Shown here piece by piece: positions 27,610-35,237 of a stretch of 64,000 nt of DNA. Location of the stretch: NCBI GenBank assembly GCA_038247115.1, contig JBBRVG010000002.1, positions 1-64,000 on the forward strand. The letters are read 5' to 3'. The translations under genes and the position numbers were made by a program. Origin of the DNA: Pseudaeromonas sp038247115. Its GTDB lineage: Bacteria > Pseudomonadota > Gammaproteobacteria > Enterobacterales > Aeromonadaceae. Within the stretch, counting starts at the first letter, position 1. Every line of letters starts with the position of its first letter. The notes under the pieces were generated by a model. That model made no database searches and was not told the origin of the DNA. It was given only the letters and a program-made list of their open reading frames with translations.

Positions 27610-28302
27610 ATGAATACGATTAAGCTGATTGCGGTGGATATTGATGGAGTCTTATTGCAAGACACCTTCAGCCCTGTATTACATCAACTGGTGACCTTGT
27701 ATGGTGGTGAATATACCCGTGAGTTGGAGCGGAATGTATTTTCTCGCAATCAACTCAGTGCCGCCGCCTATGTCCAGAGTCAACTGGGATTAACATTATC
27801 GCCCCGTGACATCATCGACGACTATTTCCGCTTGCGGGAACAGTACCTGCAGCATCATGAGGGCGGCGTGATCCCGGGCGCGCTGAACTTCTTGCAGCGC
27901 ATGGCCGAATTACCCGTCCAGCTGATCTGCTACGGCGGCTTGCAAGAGGAGCAGATCCACCCCGATTACGCCCTGTGTCGGCCCTATTTTTCCCGTTATG
28001 TCTGCACCAATGACTTTCGTCCGGGCCTGCGGGAGATAGTGCGCGACCACGCGCATCTGCAGTTCGATCAGGTGTTGTTCATTGATGATGTCAATACGGT
28101 GGCCGAAGAGGCGAAACGGCTGGGTTGCCCTTTTATTGGCGTGCCGGCGCGTAATGCCTGGGGCTGGCAATATCTGGATATGCAGCTGACCGGTGTTCGC
28201 TTCCTGGTCGATGGCGTCAAGGATATTGGCCTGCCGATGTTGCAGCAGCTGGATCAGGATGTGCGGAGCAGTTTTATCGAGGTGGCCCATGCCACACTCT
28301 GA
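27610..28302 (+). CDS. HAD-superfamily hydrolase, first of two, with atypical motif II
   Basis: 230 residues from the ATG at 27610 after GAGGAA; an ATG four codons earlier is possible. Motif I is VDIDGV (nucleophile Asp and acid Asp). The motif IV acidic pair is FIDDV. The motif II position reads LICYGG, with no Ser/Thr in the usual place, and the motif III Lys seems replaced by Arg (FRPGL). Activity may therefore be altered. In the operon it could dephosphorylate a butyrolactone precursor. It overlaps the next gene by 14 bases. Confidence 0.8.
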   Translation: MNTIKLIAVDIDGVLLQDTFSPVLHQLVTLYGGEYTRELERNVFSRNQLSAAAYVQSQLGLTLSPRDIIDDYFRLREQYLQHHEGGVIPGALNFLQRMAELPVQLICYGGLQEEQIHPDYALCRPYFSRYVCTNDFRPGLREIVRDHAHLQFDQVLFIDDVNTVAEEAKRLGCPFIGVPARNAWGWQYLDMQLTGVRFLVDGVKDIGLPMLQQLDQDVRSSFIEVAHATL

Positions 28303-28954
28303 CATCCGTCTGGTCCTGTGTGATTTCGATGGGGTGATCAGCCCCGAGAGTACCCAAGCCCTGTGTGATGCCTGCTATCGGGTGATACGCCAGTACCGGC
28401 CGCTACCGGAGCCTGTGTTCCGGCAGCTGTTCCGGACTCTGGTGCCGTTTCCGCTGCAGCACTCCCTGCATTTTTTGCTGGAGTCTATGGGGCTGGGAGC
28501 TCACCGTGGCGAACTGTTGCATGCTCTGCTGGGGGTCGGCCACGGGCCTCTGGTCCATCAGTCGTTGTTGCGGCATTGCCAGCAGCAGGGGATTGATTTC
28601 CGGGTGCTCTCTTCCTCCTATGGGGAGGATCCCAAGTTCGCCGCCCTGCGCGCCGAACTCGGCAGCGAGCGGCTAATCGCCGATGGGCGCTTCTCCAAGG
28701 TCAATCCCCTCGACTTTGCGGATCTGCTGAAGCGGCTGGGGGTCGCGGCGGATCAGGTTCTGTATCTGGATGATTGTCCGTTGGCACTGCTGACGGCGCA
28801 GCAGTTGGGGATCCGCACCCTGCATGTGCGCAATGCTATTTTTGACCGGGAGCAGTATCAGGCGGTGCAGGGGTTTGTGCCGTACAGTGTGGGCTCATTG
28901 GATGAGGTGGTGACTCTTTTGACACAGTGGGCTCGACAGCCCGAGTGGAGTTGA
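28289..28954 (+). CDS. HAD-superfamily phosphatase, second of two
   Basis: 221 residues. HAD motifs are complete: CDFDGV, VLSSSYGED, a Lys in FSKVNPLDF and LYLDDCP. The helical cap inserted after motif I is typical of phosphatases acting on small metabolites. Its start lies inside the preceding gene. As the last gene of the operon it is the better candidate for the phosphatase step of a butyrolactone-type pathway. No clear terminator follows. Confidence 0.83.
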   Translation: MPHSDIRLVLCDFDGVISPESTQALCDACYRVIRQYRPLPEPVFRQLFRTLVPFPLQHSLHFLLESMGLGAHRGELLHALLGVGHGPLVHQSLLRHCQQQGIDFRVLSSSYGEDPKFAALRAELGSERLIADGRFSKVNPLDFADLLKRLGVAADQVLYLDDCPLALLTAQQLGIRTLHVRNAIFDREQYQAVQGFVPYSVGSLDEVVTLLTQWARQPEWS

Positions 28955-29072
28955 GCTGCTGATGCGGTAGGGGTGTCTTCCGGATCGTCGCGTCGGTTGA
29001 GGTGAGGTTCAGCGCTCCGGGGTTATGCTGTGGGTCACGACATCTGATTCGACAGACCCAAAAGGAGGTCAC

Positions 29073-29564
29073 ATGAATACTCGATTGTGGATCTTGCTCG
29101 CTGCCTTGAGCACCGGGCTGCTGACCGCCTGTCAGCCTGCGGCAACGCCCGTAGCCATCCCGCCTCTGGATGCCAGCTCCAGCCGTAGTGCTGCTGCCTC
29201 AGCTGCCGTTGCCTCAGCTGCGGTTGCGCCAGCGGAGCAGGCCATGCTGGAGGGCACTGTCTGGTATCGCCAGCGCAGTGCCTTACCGGAAGGCGCCGTG
29301 GTGGAGGTCAGCTTGCTGGATGTCTCGCGGGCGGATGCCCCTGCCGTGGTGCTGGCGCAGACGCAGATAGTGCCCACGACGCAGGTTCCCATCGCCTTTA
29401 CCCTGCACTACGATGCGGGACAGATTCAGCCAGGCCATAGCTATGCCCTGCAGGCCAAAATTCTGCTCGGCGACACCTTGCTGTTTATCAGCACTGAACA
29501 CTATGGCGTGCTGACCCGGGATGCCCCCAGCACCGGCGTGCAGGTGCGGGTTGATCCGGTCTGA
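29073..29564 (+). CDS. YbaY/YscW-like outer-membrane lipoprotein
   Basis: 163 residues after AAAGGAGG. The signal peptide ends in LLTAC (lipobox). A low-complexity Ser/Ala linker (residues 35-55) leads to one YbaY-type beta domain starting LEGTVWYRQRSALPEGAVVEVSL, which resembles type III secretion pilotins, although no secretion genes are near. Its function in the envelope is unknown. It is a single gene closed by a strong terminator. Confidence 0.82.
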   Translation: MNTRLWILLAALSTGLLTACQPAATPVAIPPLDASSSRSAAASAAVASAAVAPAEQAMLEGTVWYRQRSALPEGAVVEVSLLDVSRADAPAVVLAQTQIVPTTQVPIAFTLHYDAGQIQPGHSYALQAKILLGDTLLFISTEHYGVLTRDAPSTGVQVRVDPV

Positions 29565-29597
29565 TATTGCGCAGATGCTGCGCTTGATCCATGCTGC

Positions 29598-29630
29598 CAG
29601 GGCAACGAATCTCGTTGCCCTGTTTTTTTT
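29598..29630 (+). terminator. Intrinsic terminator after the YbaY-like gene
   Basis: An 11-base-pair stem (CAGGGCAACGA and complement), three-base loop, then eight T. Confidence 0.95.
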
Positions 29631-29738
29631 CGGATAGGCGTTGGGGTGAGGATGTCCGATGCGGCTCGGTCGCGCGGACTCCTGGCCAGCAGCGGCCTGT
29701 TGTGGACGGGATCGATTCATCTTGTCGAGGGAATACGG

Positions 29739-30395
29739 ATGTCGGCACTCACGCTGGTGATTGGCAATAAAAATTACTCCTCCTGGTCTCTGCGCGGTTG
29801 GCTGGTGGCCAGCCACAGCGGCTTGGCATTCAATGAACAGATGTTGGCCTTGCAGGCGGCGGACTTCAAACAACAGGTTGCTCGTTTCTCTCCGGCCGGG
29901 CGGGTTCCTGTGCTGCTGGTGGGTGAAACCGCGATTTGGGATTCACTGGCCATCGCCGAATATCTGGCCGAGCTGGAGCCTGGGCTATGGCCGACCTCGG
30001 TGCTGGATCGGGCCAAGGCGCGCGCCATCAGTGCCGAGATGCACGCCGGTTTTCCAGCCCTGCGTCAGCAGATGCCGATGAATGTGCGCGCCGTGGGGCG
30101 CACTGTGCCATCGACTCCGGCGCTGGAGGCCGATATAGCCCGCATAGTGGCGATTTGGGAGACTTGCCGTCGTGAGCATCTCCGTCAGGGACCCTGGCTA
30201 TTTGGCCGCTGGAGTATCGCTGATGCCATGTTTGCGCCGGTCGCGGCCCGTTTTCGCACCTATGGCGTGTCGTTGCCCGTGTTGGCGGCCGAGTATCTGG
30301 TGACGGCCTTGTCTGATCCGGCATTGCTGGATTGGGCCGTTGCCGCCCAGGAGGAGCCGACCTTGCCAGATAGTGAGGTGGGCCTGCCGAACTAG
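29739..30395 (+). CDS. Glutathione S-transferase family protein
   Basis: 218 residues from the ATG at 29739 after GAGGGAA. The thioredoxin-like N-terminal domain shows NKNYSSWSLRGW (candidate catalytic Ser/Tyr region) and the cis-Pro and glutathione-contact motif GRVPVLL ... IWDSLAIAEYLAE. An all-helical C-terminal domain follows, including WSIADAMFAPV. It is a cytosolic detoxification or maleylacetoacetate-isomerase-like enzyme; the substrate is not predictable. Confidence 0.9.
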   Translation: MSALTLVIGNKNYSSWSLRGWLVASHSGLAFNEQMLALQAADFKQQVARFSPAGRVPVLLVGETAIWDSLAIAEYLAELEPGLWPTSVLDRAKARAISAEMHAGFPALRQQMPMNVRAVGRTVPSTPALEADIARIVAIWETCRREHLRQGPWLFGRWSIADAMFAPVAARFRTYGVSLPVLAAEYLVTALSDPALLDWAVAAQEEPTLPDSEVGLPN

Positions 30396-30413
30396 TGCGG
30401 CGCCGGAAATGAC

Positions 30414-30590
30414 GAGGGGGCCTGGGCCCTAATGCTTGTCAGTTAAGAGGTTCAGGAGAGACAACCTCTCTCGCCAACTCGCCGTAAACCCTTCCATGGG
30501 GGCTCGATGGCGGCATCCCTGCCGCCAACGGTTGGCTCAAAAGGCTATCTCTCCTTCGCTAACTAACTGGCATTGGGGCCCAGGCCCCTC
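30414..30590. repeat. Palindromic element with about 27-31-base inverted ends (MITE-like)
   Basis: The left end (30414-30444, GAGGGGGCCTGGGCCC then AATGC and CAGTTA) matches the complement of the right end (30564-30590) apart from small gaps. Between them are further hairpins: AGAGGTT / AACCTCT at 30446-30469 and GGCGGC / GCCGCC near 30510-30526. A third imperfect copy of the end lies at 30661-30681. There is no convincing gene in the 344-base gap, and the arrangement suggests a non-autonomous mobile element. Confidence 0.6.
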
Positions 30591-30739
30591 AATATCGCTC
30601 ATCTACGTCACCTGCAGGGGGTATTCCCCTTGCACCAACACGCCCTGCGTTATCGGATGAGCATTCGCCTGGGCCCCCTCGCTTGTTCCGACCCATTTTC
30701 TAGCCGCTCGCGACTCCCATTTCGCTCCTCCCTTACTGA

Positions 30740-32266
30740 TTAGGGCAGGGTCAGCCAGTGGCTACCATCGAAACGCAATTCGCTATGGCTGTTGCTGGCT
30801 GGAGGATCGACCGGTTTGGCGGCAGCCAGTGTGGTGGGGTAGCTGACGCCATCAAAGGCAAGGGTTGCCCATTGCTGAAATCCGGACTGGACGACCAGAT
30901 CGTGCCAGCCCTGGCTGCGCTCGGGGGCGATCAGCAGTGGGCTCTGGATCCCTTCCAGTCGACTCAGGAAGCGATAGCCATCCAGTGAGCCTTGAAACAG
31001 CAGCCAGACGCAGCCCGTCTTATCGCACCAGTTCATCTGCACTACGGCATCCGGATAGCCATCGGCATTCAAATCGTAACTCAGCGCCCGGTATTGCACT
31101 CCAGTGGCACTGCTTTGATTGATGCGGAAATAATCCTGCAGGGCCATCTGAATGCCGCTATCCACCTGGTACGCCGGTTTCAGTACCACAGGGGTAAAGG
31201 CGGCCTGGGTCGGGGTCGCCAGATCGCCATGGGCACTGGTTTGTGCTTGCGGCGGCAGCGGCAGCGCCGGAGTGCCGGGTTGCAGGATCAGCGGCTCGTC
31301 GAAGTAGGCTTTGCCGCCATTGAGTAACCGGTAGCTGGCTTGCAGGGTATTGCCCTGACGTTGCAAAGGGATGCTCTCGCTGGCGGCGCGGCCATTGCGC
31401 TCATTGAACAGCAATATGATGCCCTGCTCCGTGTATTCCCAGGCGCCTTGATACGCAATCTGCGGGCCGCTATCCCGGTAGTAATTCAGCTGGGCCAGAT
31501 GCTCGGGGCTCAACGTCAGGCCGACCTGGGCTTTCATGCTGCTGGCAAGCCCATACCAGTCGGGCGCGGGCAATATTGCCGCCAGCGGGCGCCCCCGTTC
31601 GCCGCAGCCTTCCAACCGGGTCTCCCCTTGCACGAGCGTGACCTTATAGCCCCAGATTTGATTGATATCCGGTTGTTGGCACAGTGTTGGCACATAGCTG
31701 AGGCTGGCGGCTTCACCCTCTAGGGTGCTCAATTGCAGGATCAGCTCTCCGGACTCCTGCAATTGGCTGCCGGTAAAGCGATAACTACTGCTGCCTGCCG
31801 GCGAGCTGAATAATCCGGAGCTGCCTTGCAGCGTCAGGGTCCAGGCCGGTTGCTGGCCGACTGCATGGAAGGCAAAGTCGGTATCGCGCTGACAGCCCTT
31901 GCTGTCCGGACTCAGGTGGTCAATCCGCTGCAGGGTCAGTTCAATCGCTCCTCCGCGCTGGGTGCTCAATGCCAGAGCGCCTTCGAGTTCGGCATAAAGC
32001 TCGGTCGGATTGCCCATCTGCTGCCAGCGTTGCCAGAAAGCCGGGTCGGCGTTGAAGCGCCACTGTTGTTGGCTGCTGCAGGGGGTAAACGTGGCCTCGC
32101 CGTTACTCTGGCGATGCAGCTGGCCGCGAAACAAGGCGGCGGTCGGCAGCGGTGGTGCCGTGGTGGCCTGACTATCCGTTGGCGCGGGCGGTACGCTTTG
32201 GCTGCAACCTGCAATGAGCAGGGAGCCACTGAGCATGAAAAACAGGATAAAGAGGCGCGCAGTCAT
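30740..32266 (-). CDS. Large lipoprotein of unknown function
   Basis: 508 residues from an ATG after AAGGAC. Signal peptide with lipobox (LIAGC). A Pro/Thr-rich linker is followed by several beta-rich segments with paired Cys (TPCSS, KGCQR, LCQQ, EGCGE). A C-terminal part carries YDLNADGYPDAVVQMNWCDKTGC, a calcium-binding-like repeat often seen in secreted proteins. I do not recognise a defined family; a cell-surface or periplasmic role is likely. It is a single gene, convergent with GST and the repeat element. Confidence 0.78.
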   Translation of the reverse strand: MTARLFILFFMLSGSLLIAGCSQSVPPAPTDSQATTAPPLPTAALFRGQLHRQSNGEATFTPCSSQQQWRFNADPAFWQRWQQMGNPTELYAELEGALALSTQRGGAIELTLQRIDHLSPDSKGCQRDTDFAFHAVGQQPAWTLTLQGSSGLFSSPAGSSSYRFTGSQLQESGELILQLSTLEGEAASLSYVPTLCQQPDINQIWGYKVTLVQGETRLEGCGERGRPLAAILPAPDWYGLASSMKAQVGLTLSPEHLAQLNYYRDSGPQIAYQGAWEYTEQGIILLFNERNGRAASESIPLQRQGNTLQASYRLLNGGKAYFDEPLILQPGTPALPLPPQAQTSAHGDLATPTQAAFTPVVLKPAYQVDSGIQMALQDYFRINQSSATGVQYRALSYDLNADGYPDAVVQMNWCDKTGCVWLLFQGSLDGYRFLSRLEGIQSPLLIAPERSQGWHDLVVQSGFQQWATLAFDGVSYPTTLAAAKPVDPPASNSHSELRFDGSHWLTLP

Positions 32267-32342
32267 GACATGTCCTTGCTGTGAGTCGATTCAGACCTCG
32301 GGAGGAGGCACTCCAGTCAGGATAGTCTGCCTGATGCCTAAG

Positions 32343-32369
32343 AAAACGCCACCCCGATGAGGTGGCGTT
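32343..32369 (-). terminator. Intrinsic terminator after yigL
   Basis: Nine-base-pair stem AACGCCACC / GGTGGCGTT; on the minus strand it runs into TTTTC. Confidence 0.8.
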
Positions 32370-32393
32370 AGTGATGACGGACAGCGGAGCGGA

Positions 32394-33185
32394 TCAGGAG
32401 AAGAGCTGGGTCAGATATTCGGCGACGCCATCTTCATCGTTGGTCAGCGCTTGTGGATGGCTGGGCAGCGCTTCCTTGAGCCGCGAGTGAGCGTTGCCCA
32501 TCACCACACCCCGACCGGCCATGGAGAGCATCTCGAAGTCATTCATGCCATCCCCAAAAGCGATGGCATCCTGCAGCTGGTAGCCATTGAGCTCTAGCAC
32601 GGCCTTGACCGCATTGCCCTTGTTGACGCCTTTTTGCATGGCCTCCAGACAGGTTGGCGTCGAAAACGCTATGCTGAGGCGATCCCCAAAGCAGGTCAGC
32701 AGCCGGTTTTCCAGCTCGATCAGATCCGGATGCTCACCGGTGTAGAAAATCTTGTTGATCCCCTGTTTATCCAGGGCGACAGGATCCACCACCCGGTAGG
32801 TAAAACCGGACTCCTGGTGGTAGGCCAGCAATTCCGGGCTCTCGGCCTCGACCAACCACTCATCGCCCCGATACAGATGCAGATCGATATCCGGCAGCCG
32901 TTCGATCTCCACCAGTTCCTGCGCCAGTTGAGGCGGTATGGTCTGGTTGTAGATGCAGTTGTCCTGCTTGTCATGGACCACGGCGCCGTTGGCGGTGATG
33001 AGGAAAATATCCAGCCCCAGGGTGTCACGAATGCTCTGCACATCAATGTGATGACGACCGGTGGCGACGATGAAGCGAATGCCACGTTCGGTCAGGCGAT
33101 GCAGGGTGCGGCGGGTATGAGGGGAAATCTGATGCTGGTTATTCAGCAGGGTGCCATCGAGATCGGAAACGACCACTTTAAACAT
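32394..33185 (-). CDS. yigL: Cof-type HAD-IIB phosphatase YigL
   Basis: 263 residues. Motifs: SDLDGTLL, TGRHHIDV, LITANGA and AFGDGMNDFEMLSMAGRG. It aligns well with E. coli YigL, a pyridoxal-phosphate and sugar-phosphate phosphatase. It lies directly downstream of pldB as in E. coli, which supports the assignment. Confidence 0.9.
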   Translation of the reverse strand: MFKVVVSDLDGTLLNNQHQISPHTRRTLHRLTERGIRFIVATGRHHIDVQSIRDTLGLDIFLITANGAVVHDKQDNCIYNQTIPPQLAQELVEIERLPDIDLHLYRGDEWLVEAESPELLAYHQESGFTYRVVDPVALDKQGINKIFYTGEHPDLIELENRLLTCFGDRLSIAFSTPTCLEAMQKGVNKGNAVKAVLELNGYQLQDAIAFGDGMNDFEMLSMAGRGVVMGNAHSRLKEALPSHPQALTNDEDGVAEYLTQLFS

Positions 33186-33264
33186 ACGGACCTCTGGGGA
33201 GCGGGATGGGCGACCAGTTTACCTAAACTGGCCGCCATCTGAAAACGCATTCTTCATTCGGAAG

Positions 33265-34329
33265 TTACGGGTTTTGTTTGAAGAAATCCAGGGCCGCATT
33301 CAGCGCCGGGATCCGGTATTCGTCACTTTCGTTGAACAATTCATGCCGGGCCCCGGCGATGAGCAGCGGACGCTCACCGGCGCATGGATGCTTCGCTGTG
33401 CTCATCTGCTGGCAAAACAGCGCCTGCTGATCGTTGCGCACCACTGTATCGGCACCGGATTGCAGGATCAGCAGTGGCGTCTGGATATGGCTGCCTGCTA
33501 CGACGGCCTGCTCGGCAAAATCCAGCGCTTGGTGGATCCAGCTGCTGGTGGGGCCACCGAGCTGGACTTCGGGGTAGCTTTGGTAGACGGCGCGGAATTG
33601 GCCATAGCGCGTGGCGTCGTGAGTCAGCTCGTTGTCCGCGAAGGGTCGTGCCTCGTAAGGGCCCTGGCCTGGCGCATAGGGGGACTCGATACCCAGCAGC
33701 TGGGTGGTCCACTCCATCAGCCAGGTAATGAACCGCGCCAACCAGGTTGGCAGGACTCCCAGATCGATGCCGAACATGGGCGAGGCCAGCACGGCGGCTT
33801 TGAAATCCTGCGGGTATTGCTGCAGATAGTGGGCGGCAATGGCGCCCCCCATGGAGTGGGACAGCAGATAGAGCTGGTTCGGCTGATCGGCCAGCACCAC
33901 CTGATCGTGGAAGCTCTTGAGGTCGGTGACATAGTCGGCAAAGTGCTGCACATATCCCTTGTGGGGATCACTGAGCATGCGCCCGGAGAAGCCTTGTCCT
34001 CTATGGTCGTAGAGATAGACGCTGTAACCCTGCTGGAACAGGTTGAAGGCCAGCTCCTGATATTTGATGTAACTCTCGAGACGACCATTCACCAGCAGTA
34101 TGGCTCTGTGGCTCGCCGGGTTACGCAGGGCCACGTAGCGGATCGGCACGCCATCGACGCCACTGAACTCACCGGGCTGGGCATGTTGCTGCCAGAATGC
34201 CGGCAGCGTCGAGGCAAAGAAGGCTGGCAATTCAGCTGAAGTCAGCAGTCGATACGGGTTATCCATAGCCTGGGCACTACCGGTCAGTGAGAAGAGAAAC
34301 AGCAAGCCCATCAGGGCACGAACTAGCAT
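33265..34329 (-). CDS. pldB: PldB-like alpha/beta hydrolase (lysophospholipase L2 family)
   Basis: 354 residues. The catalytic triad is visible: Ser in LLSHSMGGA, Asp in SGADTVV and His in GARHELFNE. Serine aminopeptidase-type fold with YDHRGQGFSGR. A signal peptide (LLFLFSLTGSAQA) predicts export, which differs from the usual description of E. coli PldB as inner-membrane associated. Synteny with yigL supports the name. Confidence 0.82.
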   Translation of the reverse strand: MLVRALMGLLFLFSLTGSAQAMDNPYRLLTSAELPAFFASTLPAFWQQHAQPGEFSGVDGVPIRYVALRNPASHRAILLVNGRLESYIKYQELAFNLFQQGYSVYLYDHRGQGFSGRMLSDPHKGYVQHFADYVTDLKSFHDQVVLADQPNQLYLLSHSMGGAIAAHYLQQYPQDFKAAVLASPMFGIDLGVLPTWLARFITWLMEWTTQLLGIESPYAPGQGPYEARPFADNELTHDATRYGQFRAVYQSYPEVQLGGPTSSWIHQALDFAEQAVVAGSHIQTPLLILQSGADTVVRNDQQALFCQQMSTAKHPCAGERPLLIAGARHELFNESDEYRIPALNAALDFFKQNP

Positions 34330-34479
34330 GCAATATGTCTCGAAAGGGACAGAGAGAGGCTGTCGAGTATAAAAGAAAATTGCGAGTCAGATCAGAATTC
34401 TTGTCCAACTGGCGGCAATTTCCCTGGCTGAGATCAGTTTAGCCAAATGAAACCGTTCTCACCAGCCGCAGGGGGACGG

Positions 34480-35220
34480 TCAGAACTCCTCCTGATCGAA
34501 TTCCTCCTGCTCCCCTTGCTCCAGCGCTTGCCAACCGCGCTTGCTCAGTTGCATCCGCTGCCACCAACTTTCGTCGGCTATGACCTCGCCCTCGTCACTG
34601 ATGGCGGGGTAGGGCAGCTGTTTTTGCCGACAGACGCGGGTCAATAGCGGGAAACCTCGCTCGAACAGCAGGCGATCCTGTTCGCTGCGCGGGAGGCGGC
34701 ACTCCTGCTGATAGAGACCGGCATTTTGCCGCTGGCGCTGGGCCTCGTAGAGGATCAGGGCACTGGCTACCGAGACGTTCAGCGACTGGGCCATGCCCAC
34801 CATGGGGATTATGATGTCCTGATCGGCCAGCGCCAGTGCTTCCGCGCTGATGCCGCGCTTTTCGGCACCAAACAGGATGGCGGTCGGACGCGTGTAGTCG
34901 ATGGCGCGAAAATCGACCGCCCGATCCGACAGATGGGTGGCCAGCACCTGCATGCCCTGTTGGCGCAGACAGCCGACGGCATCGGCTATGGTGTCGTGAT
35001 GATTGACCTTGACCCAGTAATGACTGCCCTTGGCGGCATGGTTGTTCATGCGCATGCTATCCGGCCAGACCGCATGCACATCATGGATGCCCACCGCATC
35101 GCAGGTGCGGATCATGGCCGCCAGGTTATGGGGTTTATGTACCTCTTCCAGGCAGACGGTCAGGTCGGGCTGGCGCATGGCCAGCATGCGGCGAATACGC
35201 GCGAAACGTTCAGGGTTCAT
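34480..35220 (-). CDS. trmH: tRNA (guanosine-18) 2'-O-methyltransferase
   Basis: 246 residues after GAGGA. SpoU-family knotted methyltransferase: motif 1 KPHNLAAMIRTCDAVG, motif 2 ILFGAEKRG and motif 3 PMVGMAQSLNVSVASALILYEA. It methylates Gm18 in the D-loop using SAM. It lies 17 bases downstream of spoT, as in E. coli. The C-terminus ends in an acidic tail (EQEEFDQEEF). Confidence 0.93.
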   Translation of the reverse strand: MNPERFARIRRMLAMRQPDLTVCLEEVHKPHNLAAMIRTCDAVGIHDVHAVWPDSMRMNNHAAKGSHYWVKVNHHDTIADAVGCLRQQGMQVLATHLSDRAVDFRAIDYTRPTAILFGAEKRGISAEALALADQDIIIPMVGMAQSLNVSVASALILYEAQRQRQNAGLYQQECRLPRSEQDRLLFERGFPLLTRVCRQKQLPYPAISDEGEVIADESWWQRMQLSKRGWQALEQGEQEEFDQEEF

Positions 35221-35237
35221 CAGATCCTCGTCTGGGC

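Noticed and set aside
30436..30660. A 74-codon open frame in the GST-lipoprotein gap
   Set aside because: It covers the inverted repeat element, has no ribosome site, and its peptide (rich in Trp, Pro, Arg) looks like translated palindrome.
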